Position numbers and translations under genes: made by a program
NCBI RefSeq assembly: GCF_001854225.1
Contig: NZ_CP015208.1
Span: 1,054,001 to 1,118,000 of the forward strand
DNA from: Candidatus Rhodoluna planktonica
GTDB taxonomy: Bacteria > Actinomycetota > Actinomycetes > Actinomycetales > Microbacteriaceae
Reading direction: 5' to 3'
DNA length: 64,000 nucleotides
Notes under the pieces: generated by a model
Databases searched by the model: none
Seen by the model: only the letters and a program-made list of their open reading frames with translations
Told to the model about the DNA's origin: nothing
In this document: piece by piece, positions 44,829-53,532 of the stretch
Layout of the letters: every line of letters starts with the position of its first letter
How positions within the stretch are numbered: position 1 is the first letter of the stretch

Positions 44829-46238
44829 CTAATCGACCGGCTGGTGAAGCGCCCTGGCGGCATCAGAGATTGAGCCGGAAAGCGACGGATAAACCGTAAA
44901 GGTGTTGGCTAGCTCATCTACCGTGAGTCGGTTTTCAATGGCGACCGCAATTGGATAAATCAGATCAGATGCCCTAGGTGCAACCACGACACCGCCGATT
45001 ACGGTTCCGCCGGTGGAACAAATCAGTTTTATGAAACCCTCTTCAACACCCTGCATTTTCGCCCGCGGGTTGGTAGCCAAGTCAATTTTCTCGACATAGC
45101 CGGAAACTTTTTTGTCTTTGATGTCTTGCTCTGACCAACCCACCGAGGCAATTTCGGGGGCTGTGAAAACGTTGGATGCCACGTTGCGAATCTGGGTTGG
45201 TGCAGCAACGTCACCCATGGTATGAAACACTGCGGTTCGACCTTGCATTGCCGACACTGACGCCAGCGGAAGCGAGGTGGAGCAGTCGCCAACGGCATAG
45301 ACGTTGGCACGCGAAGTCCGGGCAACCTTGTTCACGATGATGTGGCCGGTCTCATTTAGTGCTACGCCAGCTTCTTCGAGCCCAAGTCCGGCGGTGTTTG
45401 GAATACCACCGACGGCCATCAAACAGTGGCTACCCTTGACGATTTTGCCGTCTGCCAAGGTGACCTCTACACCGTCGCCGGTGTTAACAACCTTGGCTGC
45501 GCGACTCTCAGAATAGATGTTGATTCCGTTCGCACGGAAGACGTGTTCAATAACTGCAGCAGCATCCGCATCATTACCCGGTAAAACAGTGGAACGGCTT
45601 GAAATCAAACTAACTTCAGCACCGAGGTGGCTATAGGCCGAGGCAAACTCAGCACCGGTGACACCTGACCCAACCACAATCATGTGCTCGGGCAATTCTT
45701 GTAATTTATAAAGTTGCGTCCAGTTGAAAATTCGCTCGCCGTCAGGGGCTGCGTCAGGCAGCGTACGAGGATGAGCGCCAACTGCGACAATCACAGTTTT
45801 GGCCTCTAGCCGCTCGGGTTTCTGGCCTTCAACTTCGACGATGACGTGGTGGTTACCGTCTAGTCGCCCAGAACCGTGAATGATTCGCACACCAGCTTCC
45901 ATCAGGGTCTCAAGCATGTCTGAAGACTGCTCTTCGGCTAGGTCGAGCAATCTTTGGTTAACCGCACCAAGATCGACCTCGATCTTAGGCTTGATTTGCT
46001 GGCCGGCAAAAGAAAAACGCACACCCAGGCTGCTCGCATGGGTTACTCGACGCGCTGCCTCTGCGGTGGCAATCAAAGTTTTTGAGGGCACCACATCGGT
46101 GAGCACCGCGTTGCCGCCGATGCCCTGACGCTCAATTAGGGTCACTTCGGCGCCAAGTTGGCGACCGGCAAGTGCCGCTTCATAGCCACCCGGGCCGCCG
46201 CCGATAATTACGATGTGGTGTTTTTGCAATTCAATCAC
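44829..46238 (-). CDS. lpdA: LpdA-type NAD(P)H-quinone/flavoprotein disulfide reductase homolog
   Basis: This 469-residue FAD enzyme belongs to the pyridine nucleotide-disulfide reductase family: IIGGGPGGYEAALAGRQLGAEVTLIE (residues 10-35), second nucleotide loop VVGSGVTGAEFASAYSHLG, FAD segment NVYAVGDCSTSLPLASVSAMQGR and C-terminal dimerisation domain. The CxxxxC redox pair of lipoamide dehydrogenase is absent: the segment reads GIGGNAVLTDVVPSKTLI. Mycobacterial LpdA (Rv3303c) has the same loss and reduces quinones instead of disulfides. The start is GTG 46238, probably leaderless. It is divergent from pnp, as in mycobacteria. Confidence 0.9.
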   Translation of the reverse strand: MIELQKHHIVIIGGGPGGYEAALAGRQLGAEVTLIERQGIGGNAVLTDVVPSKTLIATAEAARRVTHASSLGVRFSFAGQQIKPKIEVDLGAVNQRLLDLAEEQSSDMLETLMEAGVRIIHGSGRLDGNHHVIVEVEGQKPERLEAKTVIVAVGAHPRTLPDAAPDGERIFNWTQLYKLQELPEHMIVVGSGVTGAEFASAYSHLGAEVSLISSRSTVLPGNDADAAAVIEHVFRANGINIYSESRAAKVVNTGDGVEVTLADGKIVKGSHCLMAVGGIPNTAGLGLEEAGVALNETGHIIVNKVARTSRANVYAVGDCSTSLPLASVSAMQGRTAVFHTMGDVAAPTQIRNVASNVFTAPEIASVGWSEQDIKDKKVSGYVEKIDLATNPRAKMQGVEEGFIKLICSTGGTVIGGVVVAPRASDLIYPIAVAIENRLTVDELANTFTVYPSLSGSISDAARALHQPVD

Positions 46239-46244
46239 CCTCTC

Positions 46245-46250
46245 ATTCTG
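46245..46250 (-). promoter_or_regulatory. -10-like box CAGAAT of leaderless lpdA
   Basis: CAGAAT (minus) ends 6 nt before GTG 46238; the first base is not T. Confidence 0.4.
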
Positions 46251-46302
46251 CCAGCCGAAGGGTTTTACTCGGCCTAGGCGAGCAAGAAACTTACCGGCAC
46301 CA

Positions 46303-46308
46303 TAGACT
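46303..46308 (+). promoter_or_regulatory. -10 box TAGACT of leaderless pnp gene
   Basis: TAGACT ends 6 nt before ATG 46315, and no Shine-Dalgarno site lies between them. Confidence 0.62.
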
Positions 46309-46314
46309 CAAATT

Positions 46315-47136
46315 ATGAATAATCCACTAGATGATTTGAGCGTCAATCCGTTTGAAATCGCCAGCCAAGCAGCTGAGGTTATCAGACAAAAAACTTCAGT
46401 CGAAAGTCACGAAATTGCTCTCACTCTAGGTTCTGGTTGGGCCAAGGCCGCAGATCTAATTGGTGAAACAGTTGCCACTATTCCGGCAACCGAAATTCCG
46501 GGTTTTTCTAAACCTGCTTTAGCCGGCCACATCGGAAACATCCGCTCAATCAAGTTGCCTAACGGCAAGCACGCGTTGGTGCTTGGCGCGCGTACCCACT
46601 TCTATGAGGGTCACGGTGTGCGTCGAGTTGTACACGGCGTGCGCACCGCAGCCGCTGCCGGCGCAAAAACCATGATTTTGACCAATGGCGCTGGCGGCAT
46701 CAAAGATACCTGGAAACCAGGCACCCCGGTGTTGATAAGCGACCACATCAACCTGACTTCGGCAAGCCCGCTCGAAGGTGCAACTTTTATTGACCTCACC
46801 GATCTCTACTCGGCAAAACTTCGCGAAATTGCAAAAACCGTTGATGCCACGCTGGACGAAGGCGTTTACTGCCAGTTTCGCGGCCCACAGTATGAGACGC
46901 CCGCCGAAGTGCAAATGGCAAAGATAATTGGCGGTCACATTGTCGGAATGTCTACCGCACTTGAAGCCATTGCGGCACGTCAATCGGGTCTGGAAATCTT
47001 GGGTTTGTCACTGATTACCAACCTTGCTGCCGGCATTCAAAAAACCCCCCTGAGCCACCAAGAGGTAATTGAAGCTGGCGTTGCAGCCGAAGCTCGAATT
47101 AGCAAACTGCTGGCCGAAATAGTGAGCAAACTTTAG
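46315..47136 (+). CDS. punA: Purine-nucleoside phosphorylase (trimeric type)
   Basis: The enzyme splits inosine and guanosine with phosphate into base and ribose-1-phosphate. The 273-residue protein shows ALTLGSGWAKAADL, phosphate-site HFYEGHGV, LTNGAGGI, QFRGPQYETPAEVQM with the conserved Tyr/Glu, VGMSTALEAIAARQSGLEILG and SLITNLAAGI with the 6-oxopurine-binding Asn. It is the trimeric (mammalian-like) PNP type. pmmB follows 2 bp later, so ribose-1-phosphate can be passed to the mutase. Confidence 0.94.
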   Translation: MNNPLDDLSVNPFEIASQAAEVIRQKTSVESHEIALTLGSGWAKAADLIGETVATIPATEIPGFSKPALAGHIGNIRSIKLPNGKHALVLGARTHFYEGHGVRRVVHGVRTAAAAGAKTMILTNGAGGIKDTWKPGTPVLISDHINLTSASPLEGATFIDLTDLYSAKLREIAKTVDATLDEGVYCQFRGPQYETPAEVQMAKIIGGHIVGMSTALEAIAARQSGLEILGLSLITNLAAGIQKTPLSHQEVIEAGVAAEARISKLLAEIVSKL

Positions 47137-47138
47137 AA

Positions 47139-48782
47139 ATGAACCAAAAATATCTAGCGGCCGCCGAAGCATGGTTAGCGCAAGACCCCGATGCGCAAAC
47201 TCGCGAAGAGCTGCAAAAACTGATTGAGGCCAAAGACTATGCCGCTTTGGCAGAGCGATTTGAAACCCGCCTAAGTTTTGGAACGGCTGGGCTTCGCGGC
47301 GAATTAGGCGCTGGTCCAAATCGAATGAACCGGGTTTTGGTGGCTCAAGCAGCCGCCGGGATTGGAAACTACCTAAAGGGTCAGGGTGAAGCCCATCCGA
47401 GTATTGTGATCGGCTATGACGGTCGCCTAAACTCGGATGTTTTTGCCAGCGATTCGGCGGAAATACTGGCCGGACTTGGGCTCAAGGTTTTTCTTTTTGA
47501 CTCGGTGGTACCAACGCCGGTTTTGGCATTCGCCGGAAAACATTTGAACACTTCGGCTGCAATCATGGTCACGGCTTCACACAACCCACCGCGAGACAAC
47601 GGCTACAAGGTCTACCTGGGCGGCAACAACGGTGGCTCGCAAATTGTCTCGCCCACCGATAAACACATCGCCCAAGAAATCGAGAAGGTCGCTCAAACAC
47701 TTACCTTTGGCGAACTAAAAAAGAGTCGCGCTTTCGAGATTGTCGGCGACGAGATTCGCGATGCTTATATCTCGCAAACGACCAAGCTGATTGACCGTAT
47801 CGACAACCCTGATGCCCTTAGCATCGTCTACACGGCTATGCACGGTGTCGGTTGGCATGTTCTCAGCGCGCTGTTCCAGCGAGTCGGTTTGAACTTGCCG
47901 ATTACCGTAGCCGAACAGCTGTATCCGGATGGGCATTTCCCGACCGTTGATTTTCCAAACCCAGAAGAACCCGGCGCGATGGATTTGTCTTTCGCAAAGG
48001 CCCGCTCTTACGATGCCGATTTGATTATTGCCAACGACCCGGACGCTGATCGACTAGCGGTGGCGATTCCGGCACCCGAGCAGGCTGCTGGGTGGCGCCG
48101 CCTAACCGGCGATGAACTGGGGCTGCTACTTGCAGATTTGATGGCCAGCAAAGCTGTTGAGTCGGGCCGCACCGGAACTTTGGCCAGTTCGATTGTGTCT
48201 TCGTCGGCACTCGGCGAGGTAGCAAAATTTTACGGACTTGGTTTCAAAACCACGCTCACCGGATTTAAGTGGATTTCCAAAGTTCCAAATTTGATCTTCG
48301 GCTACGAGGAAGCTTTGGGTTACTGTGCTGACATAAACCACACCCCAGATAAAGATGGCATTTCGGCGGCACTGCTAATTACCGAGCTGGCCCACAAATT
48401 AGCCGGCGACGGAAAAACTATTGCCGATAAATTGGCTGAGTTGGGATCTCGTTACGGCTACTACGAAACCGGCCAAATCAGCATCCGAGTCAAAGATTTG
48501 AGTCTGATTGCTCAGCTTATGCAGCGCTTCAGGGAATTGCCACCAAGCCGACTTGATGGTTCAAATGCTACGTTTACCGATCTGGCAATTGGTTCTGAGC
48601 AGCTGCCACCAACCGACGGACTACTTTTTGAATTGGCCGACAACCGAAGAGTGATAATTCGACCATCGGGAACTGAGCCAAAACTCAAGTGCTACCTTCA
48701 GGCGGTTGGCGACTCTAAGGCACACGCGAAAACCAAATTGAGTTCGTTGGAGAACGAAATGCGAGAGTTGCTAAAAATCTAG
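47139..48782 (+). CDS. pmmB: Phospho-sugar mutase (PmmB/phosphopentomutase-like)
   Basis: The 547-residue enzyme belongs to the alpha-D-phosphohexomutase superfamily. Active-site serine: MVTASHNPPRDNGYKVYLGG; metal loop NDPDADRLAV; sugar loop GYEEALGYC; phosphate loop RPSGTEPKLKCY. Its size and the RLSFGTAGLRGELGAGPNRMN start match the long Rv3308-type mutases. Because it follows PNP directly, conversion of ribose-1-phosphate to ribose-5-phosphate is a likely main role. The last 4 bp overlap the convergent PTS IIB gene. Confidence 0.92.
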   Translation: MNQKYLAAAEAWLAQDPDAQTREELQKLIEAKDYAALAERFETRLSFGTAGLRGELGAGPNRMNRVLVAQAAAGIGNYLKGQGEAHPSIVIGYDGRLNSDVFASDSAEILAGLGLKVFLFDSVVPTPVLAFAGKHLNTSAAIMVTASHNPPRDNGYKVYLGGNNGGSQIVSPTDKHIAQEIEKVAQTLTFGELKKSRAFEIVGDEIRDAYISQTTKLIDRIDNPDALSIVYTAMHGVGWHVLSALFQRVGLNLPITVAEQLYPDGHFPTVDFPNPEEPGAMDLSFAKARSYDADLIIANDPDADRLAVAIPAPEQAAGWRRLTGDELGLLLADLMASKAVESGRTGTLASSIVSSSALGEVAKFYGLGFKTTLTGFKWISKVPNLIFGYEEALGYCADINHTPDKDGISAALLITELAHKLAGDGKTIADKLAELGSRYGYYETGQISIRVKDLSLIAQLMQRFRELPPSRLDGSNATFTDLAIGSEQLPPTDGLLFELADNRRVIIRPSGTEPKLKCYLQAVGDSKAHAKTKLSSLENEMRELLKI

Positions 48783-49048
48783 AGCAGGGCCTTACTAAGT
48801 TTTGCTGTGATTTCTTCAAGATCGAAAAAATGATCAATTGAAATAACCTCGGACTTAATTCCGGCTAGCAGCGGCAGCAAATCGGGTGTTGTCAAAACTA
48901 TCTGAGCATCAACATTATTGCGGGCAGTCTCGACGCTGGCAGCCTCAACGGTGGCATCGATCTCTAGTTGACGCAGCACTTTTTCGGCATTCATTTTTAG
49001 CAAAACCGAGGTGCCAATGCCCATGCCGCACACCGCAATAATTTTCAT
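48779..49048 (-). CDS. PTS sugar transporter subunit IIB (ascorbate/lactose-type)
   Basis: The 89-residue domain has the phosphocysteine in IIAVCGMGIGTS (Cys7), followed by an alpha/beta fold ending LEEITAKLSKAL. The phosphate loop is like UlaB/SgaB or GatB. No IIC membrane permease lies nearby, and it is the last gene of the nucleoside salvage operon, after a IIA gene. Either a distant IIC uses it or the pair has a regulatory role. Confidence 0.85.
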   Translation of the reverse strand: MKIIAVCGMGIGTSVLLKMNAEKVLRQLEIDATVEAASVETARNNVDAQIVLTTPDLLPLLAGIKSEVISIDHFFDLEEITAKLSKALL

Positions 49049-49058
49049 AGGACAATTC

Positions 49059-49517
49059 TCACAAAGCGGAATTCAGGTAAGCGATGATTTCGTCGGTTGA
49101 ACGAGCATTTAACAAGAAGTTCACATTTGAGTCGGCACTGAGAAAATCTGAAAGTTCGGCCAGCAGCCCCAGGTGTGAACTGTGATCAATTGCCGCCAGA
49201 GCAAAAACTAATCGCACCGGGTCGTTGCTGCTGTGACCGAACTCGATCGGCTCTGCGAGAGTAACTAGGCAAAGTCCGGTTTCGTAAACCAACTCAGTCG
49301 GCTTGGCGTGAGCCAGGGCCAAACCAGGAGCAATCACGATGTAGGGGCCCAACTCGCTAACGGCATCAATCATCGCCGTTGCGTAATCCGGTGCAGCATA
49401 ACCGCTTGCCTGAAGGAGTTCGCCGGCCATGGCAATTGCATGCTGCCAGTCAAGCGCTATGGCACCAACCCTGATTGAGTTTTCACTCAGAGTTTTTGCC
49501 AGGACTGGGTAGCTCAC
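49059..49517 (-). CDS. PTS sugar transporter subunit IIA (fructose/mannitol/ascorbate-type)
   Basis: The 152-residue EIIA of the PTS_2 type carries the phosphohistidine in APGLALAHAKPTE (His70), in the position of UlaC His68. LVTLAEPIEFGHSSNDPVRLVFALAAID is the conserved second half. It starts with GTG at 49517, 3 bp after add, and leads the IIB gene by 10 bp. See IIB for the missing IIC. Confidence 0.86.
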   Translation of the reverse strand: MSYPVLAKTLSENSIRVGAIALDWQHAIAMAGELLQASGYAAPDYATAMIDAVSELGPYIVIAPGLALAHAKPTELVYETGLCLVTLAEPIEFGHSSNDPVRLVFALAAIDHSSHLGLLAELSDFLSADSNVNFLLNARSTDEIIAYLNSAL

Positions 49518-49520
49518 TAG

Positions 49521-50618
49521 CTATTTACGTCGAGCGGCGTCGAAGCCCTCGCCAATCATGTCAATTAGCTCAAGGCGCTCATCCAGCGCCTGAAAACTAG
49601 CCTCGGCGGCGTTGATCTGGAACTGCTCAAGGTCATCGAGGTCGTAACCGAAAGTGGCAACCAAGAGCTCGAGTTCACGAGTGAGTGTGGTGGCACTCAT
49701 CAAGCGGTTGTCGGTATTCACCGTAACCTTGAAACCCAAGTCATAGAGCACATCAATTGGGTGATCTTCAAGATTCTCCCCCAGCATCTCGATAGCGCCG
49801 GTTTGTAGGTTTGAAGATGGTGACAGCTCTAGGGCGATGCCGCGATCGTGAACCCACTCGGCTACCGGGCCAAGCACCACCAAATCGGTGTCTCGATCAG
49901 TCCGAGAGACCATGATGTCTTCGACGATTCTTACACCGTGACCGAGGCGAAGTGCTCGTCCAGAAACAATGGCATCCTTGATGCTTTCAATGCCGTCGGC
50001 TTCACCGGCGTGCACGGTTACCGGGAACAGTTCGCTGGCTAGGTAGTCAAAAGCAATTTTGTGACGGCTTGGTAAAAAGCCCTTTTCGGCACCAGCAATG
50101 TCAAAGCCGACCACTCCGTTGTTGCGGTGACGCACGGCTAGTTCTGCGATTTCAAGACCGCGATCCGCGTGGCGCATTGCAGTAACAAGCTGGCCAGTGC
50201 GAATGAACCCGCCGCGCTCTTCAATAAGCTGCATGCCCTCTTCGAGGCCGTCCTGCACCGCTTCGACAACCTCATCGAGGCTGAGCCCAGCGCGCAGGTG
50301 CTGCTCAGGAGCCCAGCGCACCTCACCGTAGATAACGCCATCGTCGGCCAAATCTAGAACAAATTCGCGGGCGATTCTGGTTAGGCCAGCCTTGGTCTGC
50401 ATCACCGCGGTAGTGACATCAAAAGTCTCTAAGTACTTGACTAGCGAGCCGGAATCGGCTGATTCGGCAAACCAACGACGCAGTGACTTAGCATCCGAAG
50501 CTGGCAACTGATAACCGATTTCATCAGCCAATTCGATGATGGTCTGTGGTCGCAAGCCCCCATCAAGGTGATCGTGCAGTGAGATTTTCGGCAGTGCCTG
50601 GATGTCGAAGTTAGCCAA
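49521..50618 (-). CDS. add: Adenosine deaminase
   Basis: Add deaminates adenosine and deoxyadenosine to inosine or deoxyinosine. In 365 residues: zinc-site PKISLHDHLDGGLRP, GEVRWAPEQHL, TVHAGEADG with the catalytic Glu region, LGHGVRI and NTDNRLMS. The frame is open well into deoA, but the TTG at 50618 is preceded by AGGAA 4-5 nt away and gives the normal N-terminus LANFDIQALPKISLHDHLDG, so TTG is taken. It lies 7 bp after deoA and before the PTS genes. Confidence 0.94.
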   Translation of the reverse strand: MANFDIQALPKISLHDHLDGGLRPQTIIELADEIGYQLPASDAKSLRRWFAESADSGSLVKYLETFDVTTAVMQTKAGLTRIAREFVLDLADDGVIYGEVRWAPEQHLRAGLSLDEVVEAVQDGLEEGMQLIEERGGFIRTGQLVTAMRHADRGLEIAELAVRHRNNGVVGFDIAGAEKGFLPSRHKIAFDYLASELFPVTVHAGEADGIESIKDAIVSGRALRLGHGVRIVEDIMVSRTDRDTDLVVLGPVAEWVHDRGIALELSPSSNLQTGAIEMLGENLEDHPIDVLYDLGFKVTVNTDNRLMSATTLTRELELLVATFGYDLDDLEQFQINAAEASFQALDERLELIDMIGEGFDAARRK

Positions 50619-50625
50619 TTTATTC

Positions 50626-51909
50626 CTATTCGTAGATTCGCTCAAGAACGATTTTGCGAGCTTGGGGCTGCTCGGCAGAGATGCTGATTTTGCCTTCAAT
50701 TGCTTCAAGCGCCCGATCAAAGCGATTCGGCTCATCGGTAAGCAAAGTAAGCAGAGGCTGACCCTTGCTAACGCGGTCACCTTTTTGAGCGTGAAGTTCA
50801 ATTCCCGCACCCAAGAGTACGTCATCTTCCTTGCGCTCGCGGCCGGCACCTAGTCGCCAAGATGCAATTCCTAAACCTAGGGCGTCTAGTTCAGTCAACC
50901 AACCATCGGCGTCAGCCAAAATCGTGTGCGATTCTTTGGCCTTCGGAAGGGCGGCATCTGGGTCACCTCCCTGAGCGGAGACCATGGCACGCCATTTATC
51001 CATCGCTCGACCATCTTTTAGGGCCGCAGCGACATCGACATTTTCAATGCCGACCAGTCGCAGCATTTCAGTTGCCAAAGCCACTGTGAGTTCAACCACA
51101 TCTGCTGGGCCACCACCGGCAAGAACCTCAAGTGACTCTTCAACCTCGAGAGCGTTACCGATTTTTTTACCCAGTGGAGTGGACATGTCGGTGAGCATCG
51201 CCGAAGTCTTGACACCGGCATCTATGCCGAGTCGAACCATACCCTGAGCCAACTCGCGGGCCTTATCAAAATCTTTCATAAAGGCGCCCGAACCAACCTT
51301 GACATCGAGCACTAGAGCCGATGTTCCTTCGGCAATTTTCTTCGACATGATTGACGAGGTAATCAGCGGGATAGCCTCGACCGTGCCGGTGACATCGCGC
51401 AGGGCATAAAGCTTTTTATCTGCGGGGGCGATGTTTTCGCTGGCGCCGCAAACCGCGCCACCGACGCTTTGCAACTGGTCGAAAAACTGCTGATTGGTCA
51501 AACTCGGATTCCAGCCGGCAATCGCCTCAAATTTATCGAGCGTGCCACCGGTGTGCCCCAAACCGCGGCCACCGAGTTGTGGGACCGCAGCGCCAAAAAC
51601 AGCAACCAACGGAACCAGCGGCAAAGTGATTTTGTCGCCCACTCCGCCGGTTGAGTGCTTATCTACGGTTGGCTTGCTCAAGCCGGTCCAGTCAAGGCGC
51701 TCACCGCTGGCAATCATGGCCATGGTTAGGTCTTTGATTTCGCGACGATTCATGCCGTTCAGCAAAATGGCCATCGCCATCGAGGACATTTGCTCATCGG
51801 CAACCACACCACTGGTGTAATTGCCAATCAACCAATTGATTTCCTCAGTGGAAAGCTCAAATTTGCTGCGTTTTTTGATGATTAGATCTACAGCTGAAAA
51901 CTCAGCCAT
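50626..51909 (-). CDS. deoA: Thymidine phosphorylase (pyrimidine-nucleoside type)
   Basis: DeoA converts thymidine (and deoxyuridine) with phosphate to thymine or uracil and deoxyribose-1-phosphate. The 427-residue protein has LIIKKRSKFELSTEEINWLI, KHSTGGVGDKITLPLVPLVAVFGA phosphate-binding, AGWNPSLTNQQFFDQLQSVGGAVCGAS, and a C-terminal domain with GIELHAQKGDRVSKGQPLLTLL. ATG 51909 overlaps the cdd stop (TAATG) and has GAGGAG 5 nt upstream. An in-frame extension into cdd is not used. Confidence 0.95.
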   Translation of the reverse strand: MAEFSAVDLIIKKRSKFELSTEEINWLIGNYTSGVVADEQMSSMAMAILLNGMNRREIKDLTMAMIASGERLDWTGLSKPTVDKHSTGGVGDKITLPLVPLVAVFGAAVPQLGGRGLGHTGGTLDKFEAIAGWNPSLTNQQFFDQLQSVGGAVCGASENIAPADKKLYALRDVTGTVEAIPLITSSIMSKKIAEGTSALVLDVKVGSGAFMKDFDKARELAQGMVRLGIDAGVKTSAMLTDMSTPLGKKIGNALEVEESLEVLAGGGPADVVELTVALATEMLRLVGIENVDVAAALKDGRAMDKWRAMVSAQGGDPDAALPKAKESHTILADADGWLTELDALGLGIASWRLGAGRERKEDDVLLGAGIELHAQKGDRVSKGQPLLTLLTDEPNRFDRALEAIEGKISISAEQPQARKIVLERIYE

Positions 51910-52301
51910 TAGCGCTCCTCTAAATCTCTCGGACCAAACGAATCCGGAATAACCTCGTCGATGGTTTTGAATCCGCTGACAGTTTCTAAAACCATGCCGG
52001 GGGCGGAGTGTTCGAACAAGAGCTGGCGGCAGCGGCCACAAGGCATCAAAATGTTTCCTGATCGGTCCACGCAGGTGAAGGCCACCAGGCGGCTAATTCC
52101 CCCCATAACCAAATCGCTAACCAGCGAACATTCGGCGCACAGGGTTAGACCGTAGGAGGCATTTTCTACGTTGCATCCTGAGACAACACGACCGTCTTCA
52201 GTGAGCGCGGCAGCACCTACCGGAAACTTTGAATAAGGAACATAGGCACGCTGCATTGCCGAATTGGCTACCGCGCGAAGTTCATCCCAGTTGACAGTCA
52301 T
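51909..52301 (-). CDS. cdd: Cytidine deaminase (homotetrameric)
   Basis: Cdd turns cytidine and deoxycytidine into uridine and deoxyuridine. The 130-residue protein contains VSGCNVENASYGLTLCAECSLVSDL (catalytic Glu and first zinc Cys) and MPCGRCRQLL (other zinc Cys). The CAEC in place of CAER is the actinobacterial variant. It starts 1 bp after the permease gene, in the same operon as deoA and add. Confidence 0.94.
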   Translation of the reverse strand: MTVNWDELRAVANSAMQRAYVPYSKFPVGAAALTEDGRVVSGCNVENASYGLTLCAECSLVSDLVMGGISRLVAFTCVDRSGNILMPCGRCRQLLFEHSAPGMVLETVSGFKTIDEVIPDSFGPRDLEER

Positions 52302-52302
52302 G

Positions 52303-53532
52303 CTAGGCCTTCACATACGCTTTACCGGCAGCTGCGGGGCCGGTGACTTTACCGACAAGTCCGGCAACGGCAACAACGGTTAGCGCGTAAGGCAACATCA
52401 GCAAGAATTCAGATGGAACCGGCGAACCGATGATTGCCAAGCCGTATTGCAGGTTCTGAGCAAAGCCGAACAGCAAGGCTGCCATGGCTGCGTAAATCGG
52501 ATTCCAGCGACCAAAGATAAGCGCGGCCAAGGCAATGTAACCGGCACCGTTGGTCATCTCTTTGCCGAAAGCACCGACCTGGCCGAGAGTGAAGAATGAA
52601 CCACCCAAACCGGCAAGTGCGCCACCGATAATCACGCTGATATAGCGGGTGCGGAAAACCTTGATGCCAACGGTATCGGCAGCCTTTGGATATTCACCTA
52701 CGGCTCGAACTCGAAGGCCCCAGCGAGTCTTGAACAGCGCAACATAAACACCAATCACCGCTAGATACATCAAGTAGACGATCAGTGTTTGGTTGAACAG
52801 GACCGGTCCAATCACCGGAATCTGACCGAGAACCGGGATCAGAATTTTGTCGAAACGCGGCGGCGCATTGAACAACTGAATGTCAGTGGTCAAAAGCGAT
52901 GAGTAAAGGAAGTTGGTCAAACCAACCACCAGCACATTCAGCACCACACCGACGATGATTTGGTCAACTACGTAGCGAACGCTGAATACCGCCAAAACCC
53001 AAGAAACCAGGGCTCCACCAATGATTGCGGCGACGAGACCAAGGTAAAGATTGTCGGAAAGCGAGGCGATCAACGCCGATGAAAACGCACCAATTAGCAA
53101 CTGGCTATCGATTGCGATGTTCACGACACCAACTCGTTCGCTAAGCACACCGGCCAGCGATCCAAAGATTAGCGGCACGGCCAGTGCCAGCGAACCCTGA
53201 AGCAGAGACGTGATCGGCATTGATTTGCCGGCAAAAAGCAGCACGAGAACCTGGATGACAAACGCCAAGCCGAACAGGACAATGGCCCAGCGACCCAATT
53301 TGCCATTTTTAACATTGCGCATGAACCAGCCGTAGCCAGCCAAAGCCAATTGAACTATTGCGGCAACTAGGCCAAGCAACTTGGTTGGAACTGAGATTTC
53401 AGGTAGCGCGACCAAGTCGGTTGCCGTGGTGCTGGCAATCATGGTTACGGCATCCGGAGTAATTAGGTAGATCCAAATCGACAGGGCGGCCACCACAGTC
53501 ATGATGATCGGACTCTTAATTGACTGTTTCAC
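52303..53532 (-). CDS. Nucleoside ABC transporter permease (NupQ-like)
   Basis: The 409-residue permease has an extra N-terminal helix, then about ten helices of the BPD_transp_2 family, with the conserved GALAGLGGSFFTLGQVGAFGKEMTNGAGYIALAALIFGRWNP near the C-terminus. It works with the NupP-like permease, the double ATPase and BmpA to import nucleosides. GTG 53532 overlaps the upstream permease stop by 4 bp. Confidence 0.9.
   Translation of the reverse strand: MKQSIKSPIIMTVVAALSIWIYLITPDAVTMIASTTATDLVALPEISVPTKLLGLVAAIVQLALAGYGWFMRNVKNGKLGRWAIVLFGLAFVIQVLVLLFAGKSMPITSLLQGSLALAVPLIFGSLAGVLSERVGVVNIAIDSQLLIGAFSSALIASLSDNLYLGLVAAIIGGALVSWVLAVFSVRYVVDQIIVGVVLNVLVVGLTNFLYSSLLTTDIQLFNAPPRFDKILIPVLGQIPVIGPVLFNQTLIVYLMYLAVIGVYVALFKTRWGLRVRAVGEYPKAADTVGIKVFRTRYISVIIGGALAGLGGSFFTLGQVGAFGKEMTNGAGYIALAALIFGRWNPIYAAMAALLFGFAQNLQYGLAIIGSPVPSEFLLMLPYALTVVAVAGLVGKVTGPAAAGKAYVKA

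Noticed and set aside
49521-50849. Long N-terminal extension of adenosine deaminase into deoA
   Set aside because: The extension is the shadow of deoA; the TTG at 50618 with an AGGAA site gives the family N-terminus.
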